A DNA stretch of 8,100 nt from an uncultured Flavobacteriia bacterium (lineage in GTDB: Bacteria > Bacteroidota > Bacteroidia > Flavobacteriales_D > Crocinitomicaceae), in NCBI GenBank assembly GCA_903887095.1, contig CAISOQ010000297.1:1-8100 (forward strand), in the 5' to 3' direction. The notes under the pieces are model-generated. The model was not told the origin of the DNA. It did no database searches and was given only the letters and a program-made list of their open reading frames with translations. Of this stretch, positions 1 to 6,538 are shown piece by piece. The translations under genes and the position numbers were made by a program. Position 1 is the stretch's first letter, and every line of letters begins with the position of its first letter.

Positions 1-865
1 GAATTATCAACACGATCATCTTTTCTGATTTACTTGTTTTAAATATCAGTTCATTCTTTTCAAAATTGGTTTTTACGGAGAAATTATTTCCAAGAACTTT
101 TTGAATGCTCGCTTTCACCTCATCGTTCGTGTAGGCCGCATTTACATCGACATAAATTGCAGTGATGTCCTTCTCATAGTTCAACATCTCTGAAGCAGTT
201 GCGATAGAAACCAAAAGATTCTCGGCATTCACTTCTCTGTTGAAATTAATACGCCCAGAGAGGCTTAGTAAGGAAGTTTTAAAAGGATTCGACCCAAGTC
301 TAACTTTCACATCTCTTTTTGGAGCATAGACAATGACCTGCTCAAAACCTGACCGCTCTGGAATAAATCCTCCAAGTTTGTCCAAAAGAGTTGCGCCAAT
401 CAAGCCAAAAGATTGACCTTCGTATTCCAAAATTGGTTGACCATCTACAAGATGTTCATAACGTCCATTCTTGTCTATCACTTTCATTCTGGACATCTCC
501 AAGAAGTTGCTATCGACGCCAACCAGCGCTGCATTCACCCATTTCTTCTCGTGCTTGATTACAATCACTTCCTCTATGGCTCGAGAAATATTTGCGACTC
601 CCTCAATTTTTTTTAACTCTGGAAAACTAATTAAATCTTCAGGAAAGGTTTTTCCCACCTCCGAACGGATGGTAACATCTGGATCAAAATCAGAATATAA
701 TTTCTCAATCATTGACTCAATGCCATTGAAAGCAGAAAGTAATATGACGAGGGCAGCAGTTATTACAGCTATTCCAACCACAGAGATTCGTGTGATTAAA
801 TTGATCACATTCTTCTTTCTTTTAGAGGAAAGGTAGCGCCTTGCTATGAAAAACGGAACGTTGAT
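1..865 (-). CDS. FtsX/LolE-like ABC transporter permease, N-terminal part (runs off left edge)
   Basis: An open minus-strand frame continues through position 1, giving about 288 residues and no stop. The N-terminus has the motif PFFIARRYL (residues 4-12), a basic stretch, then one hydrophobic segment at about 24-46 ending SAFNGIE. A long soluble region follows, starting near SDFDPDVTI, as in the MacB-type periplasmic domain of LolC/LolE permeases. The remaining three membrane segments expected for the family would lie outside the window. By family knowledge, such permeases work with a LolD-type ATPase to release lipoproteins from the inner membrane. The gene lies 4 bases after the rbfA stop, so it is probably co-transcribed and translationally coupled. 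Oddly, the codon where homologues normally start is ATC (863-865). No ATG, GTG or TTG occurs between the upstream in-frame stop and this point. The first canonical start is GTG at 806-808 (codon 20), which would remove the conserved N-terminal motif. Family assignment is firm; the start is uncertain. Confidence 0.88.
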   Translation of the reverse strand, partial: MNVPFFIARRYLSSKRKKNVINLITRISVVGIAVITAALVILLSAFNGIESMIEKLYSDFDPDVTIRSEVGKTFPEDLISFPELKKIEGVANISRAIEEVIVIKHEKKWVNAALVGVDSNFLEMSRMKVIDKNGRYEHLVDGQPILEYEGQSFGLIGATLLDKLGGFIPERSGFEQVIVYAPKRDVKVRLGSNPFKTSLLSLSGRINFNREVNAENLLVSIATASEMLNYEKDITAIYVDVNAAYTNDEVKASIQKVLGNNFSVKTNFEKNELIFKTSKSEKMIVLII

Positions 866-869
866 AGAA

Positions 870-1208
870 CTATTTCTTTTTAAGTAATTGGTCTATTTCA
901 GCTGCATAATCCAAGGAATCATCAATAAAGAACAGTAACTCTGGTATTTTCCGCATGTTTTTCAATCTTTTTCCAACATCTCCCCTGATCTTACCAGCGT
1001 GTATCTTAACATTCTCGAGCACCTCCTTTTTATCAGGACCGGCAAAAACAGATAAATAACAACGAGCCAGCGAAAGATCAGAAGTAACCCTTACTGATGT
1101 CACTGAAACCATTGCTCCAAGACATATTTCGCGGGCATTTCGCTGAAAAAAAGTGGAGAGTTCTTCTTGAATCACTCCTTCAATTTTGTTTTGTCTAATT
1201 GAACCCAT
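870..1208 (-). CDS. rbfA: 30S ribosome-binding factor RbfA
   Basis: This complete 112-residue protein matches the usual size of bacterial RbfA. The family pattern is clear: an N-terminal RQNKIEGVIQEELS helix (5-18), the strand VSVTSVRVTSDLSLARCYLSV (35-54 region), and the C-terminal signature GKRLKNMRKIPELLFFID (79-96) followed by DSLDYAAEIDQLL. These make up the KH-type RNA-binding fold. RbfA binds the immature 30S subunit near the 5' end of 16S rRNA and supports late maturation and growth in the cold. ATG at 1206-1208 fits the expected N-terminus. A TATTTTTG box ends only 4 bases upstream of this ATG, suggesting a message with little or no leader. The gene heads a probable two-gene operon with the permease downstream and is divergent from the ABC exporter. 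Confidence 0.96.
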   Translation of the reverse strand: MGSIRQNKIEGVIQEELSTFFQRNAREICLGAMVSVTSVRVTSDLSLARCYLSVFAGPDKKEVLENVKIHAGKIRGDVGKRLKNMRKIPELLFFIDDSLDYAAEIDQLLKKK

Positions 1209-1212
1209 GCCG

Positions 1213-1248
1213 CAAAAATACGAATACTTCTACCCTAAATTCAGTCAA
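1213..1248 (-). promoter_or_regulatory. Predicted rbfA promoter (Bacteroidota type)
   Basis: The minus strand reads TATTTTTG at 1213-1220, an exact match to the Bacteroidota -7 consensus TAnnTTTG. A TTG lies at 1246-1248, 25 bases further upstream, slightly beyond the usual 17-23 spacing, so the -33 element is weak. The -7 box ends 4 bases before the rbfA ATG, so transcription would begin at or next to the start codon. Confidence 0.55.
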
Positions 1249-1270
1249 AGGAAAACAAAACTTATCTTTG
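1240..1270 (+). promoter_or_regulatory. Predicted promoter of the ABC exporter (Bacteroidota type)
   Basis: TATCTTTG at 1263-1270 matches the -7 consensus TAnnTTTG exactly. A near-match TTC (consensus TTG) sits at 1240-1242 with a 20-base spacer. The box ends 7 bases before the ATG at 1278, leaving almost no room for a 5' leader. There is no purine-rich Shine-Dalgarno sequence in those 7 bases. Confidence 0.55.
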
Positions 1271-1277
1271 TTGCACG

Positions 1278-3122
1278 ATGAAGGACATTCTTCAAATCTA
1301 CAAATACACATTTGCATACAGAACTCGAGCGATTTTAGTCATCGTGTGCAACTTGTTATTTGTCATTTTCAACCTTTTATCGCTTGTCCTATTCATCCCT
1401 TTTCTTCAGCTTATTTTCAATTCGAAACAAGAACAGATTGAACTCATTGAGCCAGAATGGAGCGGAAAAATGACAGATTTGATTATCTATCTAAAGGATT
1501 CCTACAATTACTTCATGCAGGAAATGGTCAACAACAACCCCAAACAAGCCCTTTTGTTTGTTTGTGTTTCCGTTTTCCTGGCTTTTTTTCTCAAAAACCT
1601 ATTTCGTTATGGGGCAGTCTGGCATCAGTCTGAACTGCGCATGGCTGTTGTAAGAGACCTTCGAAATAAACTCTTTCACAAAGCGCTGAATCTGCCGTTA
1701 TCTTTCTACACGAATGAACGCAAAGGCGATTTAATGTCGCGCATGAACAGTGATGTGGGCGAAATAGAAATCGCGGTTGTCGCCATTCTGGAGTTGATTT
1801 ATCGTGATCCAATTGCAATTATCATAAATGTTGCGACCTTGATTTACTTGAGTCCAAAACTTACGTTAATCTCATTCGTATTACTTCCGGTATCTGCTTT
1901 TGTGATTTCAAGGATTGGTAAGAGCTTGAAGAAAACCGCCAAAAGTGGTCAAGAGCAAATGGGACTTTTGTTTTCGAATATCGACGAAGGATTAGGTGGA
2001 ATACGCATCATCAAAGCGTTCAACGCAATCGATCAAATTTACAGTGCATTTCAACGCGTAAATCTGCGTCACCAGCAGCTGATTACTAAAACATTCAGAA
2101 AAAAGGATTTATCTCCAATTCTGAATGAAACGCTTGGTGCAGGAGTTATGCTCTGCCTAGTCTGGTTTGGTGGATCTATGATTTTGGATCTCAACCATAG
2201 TCAAGAACTTACAGGTGAAGTTTTTATCACATTTATCATTGTCTTTTCTCAATTGCTTCGACCGATTCAAGGGATATCTACCAACCTTGCTTTTATGAAC
2301 AAGGCGAAAGCATCTCAGGATCGCATCAATGAAATATTGGATACGGATGAAAAAATCTATGAAGTAGAAAATCCAGTTGCATTATCAGAACTCAAATCGG
2401 GTATCCGTTATGAAAATGTTTCTTTCCGTTACAAAGACGAATTCGTCCTAAAAAACATCAATCTGAATGTCGAAGCAGGTAAAACTGTTGCACTCGTGGG
2501 TGAGTCAGGAAGCGGAAAATCAACTCTAGGCGATTTACTTCCCAGATTTTATGATGTAACCGAAGGAAACATCTATTTTGATGAAACACCAATTACGCAA
2601 TGCTCCATTCACGATTTACGAAATCACATCGGCATCGTATCTCAAGAGTCTATATTGTTTAATGCTTCAGTAAAAGAAAACATTGCTTTTGGAATGCCAA
2701 ATGCTACGATGGATGAAATCATTGAAGCAGGAAAAATTGCCAATGCACATGATTTTATTTCAGCACTTGAAAATGGCTATGAAACTAACATTGGTGAGCG
2801 CGGAAGCAAACTTTCAGGAGGACAAAAACAGCGCATCAGTATTGCCCGAGCCGTATTGAAAAATCCAACAATCCTTATTCTAGACGAAGCAACATCAGCT
2901 TTAGATACTGAATCAGAAAAGGTTGTGCAAGAAGCCTTAGATCATTTAATGCGCGATCGAACAACGATAATTATCGCACACAGATTAAGCACTATTATCA
3001 ATGCTGATGAAATTGTTCTGCTTTCTAAAGGTGAAATAAAGGAGCGTGGCAATCACAAAGAACTGATGGCGTTGAAAGGAATGTATTACAACCTTTGTTC
3101 CTTACAGGGTATTCAATCGTGA
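1278..3122 (+). CDS. ABC exporter, fused membrane and ATPase domains (MsbA-like)
   Basis: This complete 614-residue half-transporter should act as a homodimer in the inner membrane. Hydrophobic segments lie at about 19-46, 91-108, 165-190, 194-211, 284-303 and 312-330, the six helices of a type IV (exporter) membrane domain. A LSFYTNERKGDLMSRMNSD coupling region sits at 141-159. The C-terminal ATPase has all expected motifs: Walker A GESGSGKST (408-416), Q-loop Gln456, signature LSGGQ (512-516), Walker B ILILDE with Glu537 as the catalytic base, D-loop SALD (540-543) and H-loop His568. It should therefore be an active ATPase. The family includes the lipid A flippase MsbA and many lipid, peptide and drug exporters. 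Substrate cannot be read from sequence, so msbA is not assigned. ATG at 1278 directly follows a strong -7 box. The gene appears monocistronic, with a 136-base gap before the next likely start. Confidence 0.95.
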   Translation: MKDILQIYKYTFAYRTRAILVIVCNLLFVIFNLLSLVLFIPFLQLIFNSKQEQIELIEPEWSGKMTDLIIYLKDSYNYFMQEMVNNNPKQALLFVCVSVFLAFFLKNLFRYGAVWHQSELRMAVVRDLRNKLFHKALNLPLSFYTNERKGDLMSRMNSDVGEIEIAVVAILELIYRDPIAIIINVATLIYLSPKLTLISFVLLPVSAFVISRIGKSLKKTAKSGQEQMGLLFSNIDEGLGGIRIIKAFNAIDQIYSAFQRVNLRHQQLITKTFRKKDLSPILNETLGAGVMLCLVWFGGSMILDLNHSQELTGEVFITFIIVFSQLLRPIQGISTNLAFMNKAKASQDRINEILDTDEKIYEVENPVALSELKSGIRYENVSFRYKDEFVLKNINLNVEAGKTVALVGESGSGKSTLGDLLPRFYDVTEGNIYFDETPITQCSIHDLRNHIGIVSQESILFNASVKENIAFGMPNATMDEIIEAGKIANAHDFISALENGYETNIGERGSKLSGGQKQRISIARAVLKNPTILILDEATSALDTESEKVVQEALDHLMRDRTTIIIAHRLSTIINADEIVLLSKGEIKERGNHKELMALKGMYYNLCSLQGIQS

Positions 3123-3148
3123 TTTTTGTTGTATGAATGGGTAAATTC

Positions 3149-3179
3149 AAAAATTAAAAGACAACATTTTCATTTTTTT
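3149..3179 (+). terminator. Possible weak A/T hairpin terminator after the ABC exporter
   Basis: AAAAAT and AAAA (3149-3159, one base between) can pair with TTTT and ATTTTT (3167-3177, one mismatched C between) around a 7-base loop, and the T run continues to 3179. The stem is entirely A-T and so of low stability. It may be chance in an AT-rich gap, but it is the only terminator-like structure found between 3123 and 3258. Confidence 0.25.
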
Positions 3180-3209
3180 ATTGTTCTCATCTAAAATATG
3201 GCGCATTTA

Positions 3210-3243
3210 TTGCCATTTCCGGGCAACTTTAAGCCTAATTTTA
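3210..3243 (+). promoter_or_regulatory. Possible promoter of the choice-of-anchor L surface protein
   Basis: TAATTTTA at 3236-3243 matches TAnnTTTG in all but the last position, and TTG at 3210-3212 lies 23 bases upstream, at the upper edge of normal spacing. The box ends 15 bases before the proposed TTG start at 3259, much like the 14-base gap in front of the SDR gene. It supports the downstream start over the in-frame TTG at 3181, but the match is imperfect. Confidence 0.35.
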
Positions 3244-3258
3244 CGTTATATAAGAACA

Positions 3259-5646
3259 TTGAAAAGCCTTTTCAACATATTAAGCGTTTTTGTTTTTGGA
3301 ATTCATATTCATTCCAACGCCCAGCTCATTACAAACCCCGGAGCATCTGCCCCTTCGCTGGTTCAAAATGTACTATTAGGTCCCGGTGTAACTGTCTCAA
3401 ACATCACCTACAACGGAAGCAACACAGCGATTAGTCAATTTACAGCCGCAGGAACGAATCTTGGTATTGCAAGTGGCATTGTGATGACCACGGGGACAAC
3501 AAACAACAATGGTGCTGGTCCACAAGGCCCGAACAATCTGTCTAATTCAGGTGTAGACAATGGCGCAGGCGGTTCAGGACTTCTATCCGGCATTATTGGA
3601 GGCACTCAAACGTTCAATGCTGCAATTCTCGAATTTGATTTCATCCCTTATTCCGATACCGTTCGGTTCAAGTATGTATTTGGATCAGAAGAATATCCAG
3701 AATTTGCGCCGCCAAACAATTCATCTTACAATGATGTTTTTGGCTTTTTTATTTCAGGTCCTGGCATTGCCGGAACGCAAAATATTGCAAAGCTTCCTAC
3801 CGGTGCGGTAGTATCAATAAACAACGTGAATCAAGTTACCAATTCAGCTTACTTCAATAACAACGGTGATGGCTCATCAGCACCCCAAAACTCATCACCA
3901 TTTTACATTCAATACGATGGCTTTACAGATGTTTTAGAGGCGTCCTCTCGCGTTCAATGCGGTCAAACTTATCACTTGATACTTGCTGTAGCGGACGTTG
4001 GAGACGGCATCTACGATTCAGGAATCTTTTTGGAAGCGAACAGCCTTTCATCAAACACACCTGTCGATATTACATATGAACTTTCTGAAATTGCTTTCCC
4101 ATCTGATCCTAACGAAATGGCAGAGGGATGCGTTTCGGCGACGATAACATTGGAAAGAGGTACAAATAATCTTAATTCTTCACTGACTATTCCAGTCAAT
4201 GTAAGCGGAACGGCGACTGAAGGAGTGGATTTTACAACATTGCCAACCTCAGTGACGTTTGCACCAAACCAGTCAACGGTTACTATATCGCTTAATGCAT
4301 TTGCAGATGGACTTGTCGAGGGGCAGGAGACGATCATAATCGATTTTCCAATTACAGATCCTTGCGGCAACATAACTCCGTTAACAGTCGAATTGAGTAT
4401 CGGCGACGTTCAGCCTGTAACTGTCGAAGTGCAAAGTGGAAGCATCCTATGTCCTGGTGATGATTTGGAGTTAATTGCAGCAGCCAACGGTGGTGTTGGC
4501 CCGTACACCTACCAATGGAATACGGGAGAAACAACCTCATCCATTTTTGTCTCACCCACTAGTTCGCAAACATTTACGGTTTCTGTGACAGACAATTGTT
4601 TAAATCAAACTGCAACAGGATCAGGCACTGTCGATGTACCTGTTTACCCTCCAATAGATATCAATGAATCAGCTGACATTACAGAAATTTGTCCCTACAT
4701 ACCATCCCAATTAGAGACCAATGTAAGTGGCGGAGCAGGCAATTACACGTTCCAATGGTCAGATGATAATGGCAATCAACTGGGTAATGTGAGTTCACAA
4801 ATCGTTACTCCATCTCAAACAACCACCTACACAATAACCGTCACAGATCAATGTGGTATCGAACAATCCGGAGAAATTGTTTATACCATTACAAGTCCAC
4901 CATTGATAATCAGCGTATCGCCAGCAGTTGAAATTTGTCCCGGTGACAGTGTGCAACTATCTGTAATTGCGTCAGGAGGCTATGGTCAATATTTTTACGA
5001 GTGGCCTTTAACAGGAGAGACGACTCCCGTAATTTGGGTTCACCCTTCATCAACCACCACCTATCAAGTCATTGTTTCTGATGAATGCCAGACATTCACA
5101 GTAAATGGAAGCACAACAGTAACAGTCGTTCGACCAACCGCTAATTTCGAGATCAGCAGTCAAACTTTGTTTGATGATTTACCAATAACCTTTCAAAACA
5201 CTACAATCAATGGGGAAACATACCAATGGTTTTTTGGAGATGGGAATACCTCAACGGTAGTGCACCCCAACAATACATACATCGATCCGGGCACTTACAT
5301 TGTCACCTTAATCGCAACAGATGCAAAGGGCTGTAAAGACACTATCTCAAAACCAATAACAATTGAAGAAGCCTATTATGTTTATGTTCCAAACACTTTT
5401 ACTCCAGATGGCTTTCGTTACAATAACGTTTTTGAAGCCAGTACTGTTGGTGTGCAAACATTAAAAGTGACCATCTACAATCGATGGGGTCAATTAGTAT
5501 ACAGTTCAAACGATAGAGATTTTCAATGGGACGGCACTTACGAAGGTGAGCCCGTTCAAGATGGCACTTACGTTTGGAAAATAAATTACCTGAGCAATTC
5601 AGGCAGAGACATTCTACTGACTGGTCACATCAATTGTATTCGCTAA
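3259..5646 (+). CDS. Secreted multidomain surface protein: choice-of-anchor L, Calx-beta, Ig-like repeats, PKD, T9SS type B sorting domain
   Basis: Residue numbers count from TTG at 3259. Residues 1-21 form a signal peptide (MKSLFNILSVF...HSNA, cleavage before Gln22). A choice-of-anchor L domain spans about 32-264, with the hallmark FGSEEYPEF (141-149) and YNDVFGFFISGPG (157-169). A Calx-beta repeat follows at 310-364 (SGTATEGVDF, EGQETIIIDF). Three Ig-like repeats lie at about 387-462, 464-546 and 548-623, and a PKD domain at 625-702 has the motif YQWFFGDGNTS. The end (706-795) is the gliding-motility-associated domain, with IYNRWGQLVY (739-748), WDGTYEGEPVQDGTYVW and a terminal GHINCIR. This is a known type B sorting signal for export by the T9SS. 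A role in adhesion or surface binding is inferred from the domains; no enzymatic domain is visible. The frame stays open upstream to a TTG at 3181, but that start would put 26 residues including many charged ones before the signal peptide. The only near alternatives are non-ATG starts. Confidence 0.9.
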   Translation: MKSLFNILSVFVFGIHIHSNAQLITNPGASAPSLVQNVLLGPGVTVSNITYNGSNTAISQFTAAGTNLGIASGIVMTTGTTNNNGAGPQGPNNLSNSGVDNGAGGSGLLSGIIGGTQTFNAAILEFDFIPYSDTVRFKYVFGSEEYPEFAPPNNSSYNDVFGFFISGPGIAGTQNIAKLPTGAVVSINNVNQVTNSAYFNNNGDGSSAPQNSSPFYIQYDGFTDVLEASSRVQCGQTYHLILAVADVGDGIYDSGIFLEANSLSSNTPVDITYELSEIAFPSDPNEMAEGCVSATITLERGTNNLNSSLTIPVNVSGTATEGVDFTTLPTSVTFAPNQSTVTISLNAFADGLVEGQETIIIDFPITDPCGNITPLTVELSIGDVQPVTVEVQSGSILCPGDDLELIAAANGGVGPYTYQWNTGETTSSIFVSPTSSQTFTVSVTDNCLNQTATGSGTVDVPVYPPIDINESADITEICPYIPSQLETNVSGGAGNYTFQWSDDNGNQLGNVSSQIVTPSQTTTYTITVTDQCGIEQSGEIVYTITSPPLIISVSPAVEICPGDSVQLSVIASGGYGQYFYEWPLTGETTPVIWVHPSSTTTYQVIVSDECQTFTVNGSTTVTVVRPTANFEISSQTLFDDLPITFQNTTINGETYQWFFGDGNTSTVVHPNNTYIDPGTYIVTLIATDAKGCKDTISKPITIEEAYYVYVPNTFTPDGFRYNNVFEASTVGVQTLKVTIYNRWGQLVYSSNDRDFQWDGTYEGEPVQDGTYVWKINYLSNSGRDILLTGHINCIR
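4417..5127 (+). repeat. Three tandem Ig-like repeats within the surface protein
   Basis: Three protein-level repeats of about 75-83 residues lie at 4417-4644, 4648-4896 and 4900-5127. Each opens with a Cys-Pro (LCPGDD, ICPYIP, ICPGDS), passes a GG.G.Y.Y.W core, then T.T(Y/F)..V.V(T/S)D and a second Cys. Cys spacings are 49, 54 and 50 residues, consistent with one disulfide per repeat. The middle copy has lost the GD after Cys-Pro and has a longer loop. The DNA has diverged, so this is an old duplication. Confidence 0.75.
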
Positions 5647-5650
5647 CTTA

Positions 5651-6439
5651 CTATAGAGATTTTGTTCTACCGCCATCTACAGGAACATTGATTCCGTTGA
5701 TGTAAGAAGCTGCGGGAGATGCAAGAAAAGCTATCGCTGCGGCCACTTCTTCAGGTTGTGCAATTCTTTTCATAGGTGATTCCGACGCCATTTCTTCGAA
5801 TACATCATCAATTGTTTCGTTGTGCTGTTGTGCCTTTACTTCAACAATTGATTGCAGGCGAGCGGTATTTGTAGCACCCGGCAAAACATTGTTAACTGTA
5901 ATACCAAATGCACCCAATTCATTTGCCAAAGTTTTACTCCAATTGGCAACTGCACCACGAATAGTATTAGACACGCCTAAATTTGGTAACGGCTGTTTCA
6001 CAGATGTAGAAATTACATTGATGATGCGACCATACTTCTCGGAAATCATGCCTGGATAAATTGCCTGTACCAGTATATGATTACAAATTAAATGTTGATT
6101 GAACGCAGCAAGAAACTCATCCGTTGCTGCATCTTTGATCATACCGCCCTTTGGACCGCCTGTATTGTTGACAAGCACATGTATCTTGTTTCCGGCATTC
6201 ACAAAATCAGTAATCGTTTTCTTTAAATCGTTAGGTTGAGCAAAATCTGCCACTAAATAACTGTGATTCTGCCCGTTAGAGGCATCAAGGTCTTTCAATG
6301 AATCTTTCAACTTGTCCTCGCTTCTAGCAAGTAAGATAACATTCGCACCCATGTTTGCAAGTTCAATGGCTGCAGCTTTACCGATTCCTTGCGTACTGCC
6401 ACACACTAGGGCCGTTTTATTTTTAAGTGAAAGATTCAT
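5651..6439 (-). CDS. Short-chain dehydrogenase/reductase-like protein with degenerate active site
   Basis: This 262-residue protein has the length and Rossmann layout of the classical SDR family. The dinucleotide-binding loop reads CGSTQGIG (13-20) in place of TGxxxGIG, and the structural motif is NNTG (91-94) in place of NNAG. GRIINVIST places the catalytic Ser at 144. Thirteen residues on, where Tyr is expected, there is Ser157, and the usual Lys is Arg161 (SNTIR in place of YxxxK). The LPGAT loop (186-190) and PVDGGRT near the end are normal. It resembles a known divergent FabG-like SDR subgroup that lacks a perfect catalytic tetrad, so the change is probably old and not damage. Activity and substrate are unknown. 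I chose ATG at 6437-6439: an upstream in-frame ATG at 6481 would add 14 residues before the expected MNLSLKNKTALV start and would make the predicted promoter coding. Its stop lies 4 bases from the convergent surface-protein stop. Confidence 0.9.
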   Translation of the reverse strand: MNLSLKNKTALVCGSTQGIGKAAAIELANMGANVILLARSEDKLKDSLKDLDASNGQNHSYLVADFAQPNDLKKTITDFVNAGNKIHVLVNNTGGPKGGMIKDAATDEFLAAFNQHLICNHILVQAIYPGMISEKYGRIINVISTSVKQPLPNLGVSNTIRGAVANWSKTLANELGAFGITVNNVLPGATNTARLQSIVEVKAQQHNETIDDVFEEMASESPMKRIAQPEEVAAAIAFLASPAASYINGINVPVDGGRTKSL

Positions 6440-6453
6440 TTTGTTTTTTGAGG

Positions 6454-6486
6454 CAAAAATAACGAATCCTTGTTTATCCAATTCAA
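6454..6486 (-). promoter_or_regulatory. Predicted SDR gene promoter (Bacteroidota type)
   Basis: On the minus strand TATTTTTG (6454-6461) matches TAnnTTTG exactly. Two TTG candidates for the -33 element lie upstream, at 6479-6481 (17-base spacer) and 6484-6486 (22-base spacer), both within the accepted range. The box ends 14 bases before the ATG at 6439. This is the best full promoter in the window and decides the start of the SDR gene. Confidence 0.6.
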
Positions 6487-6511
6487 AGTTTCACTCAAAT
6501 TACTATATTTG
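6482..6511 (+). promoter_or_regulatory. Predicted promoter of the right-hand secreted protein
   Basis: TATATTTG at 6504-6511 is an exact TAnnTTTG -7 match. A near-match TTC at 6482-6484 gives a 19-base spacer. The box ends 27 bases before the ATG at 6539, leaving a leader of roughly 20 bases with no clear Shine-Dalgarno sequence. Its upstream half overlaps the SDR promoter on the other strand, so polymerases at the two may interfere. Confidence 0.5.
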
Positions 6512-6538
6512 AAAAGTTTAATCACAACCGACTCTTTT

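Noticed and set aside
471..836. Plus-strand open frame of 121 codons
   Set aside because: It lies opposite the LolE-like permease, whose translation gives a clear family match; the plus-strand product has no recognisable features.
1591..1818. Minus-strand open frame within the ABC exporter
   Set aside because: It is opposite the conserved membrane domain and has no motif or promoter of its own.
3198..3434. Plus-strand frame starting with an ATG at 3198
   Set aside because: It overlaps the signal peptide and the start of the anchor-L domain in another frame, and its product has no secretion signal or known motif.
4011..4373. Minus-strand open frame of 120 codons inside the surface protein
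   Set aside because: It is antisense to the anchor-L/Calx-beta coding region, which has strong domain evidence; the reverse product is low complexity.
5528..5572. Near-identical short repeats (GGCACTTACG) in the sorting domain
   Set aside because: They encode the two DGTY elements that are part of the normal consensus of the T9SS type B domain, not a DNA-level repeat.
6440..6481. Longer N-terminus for the SDR from ATG at 6481
   Set aside because: The extra 14 residues are not part of the usual SDR start, and the stretch contains an exact -7 promoter box better explained as noncoding.
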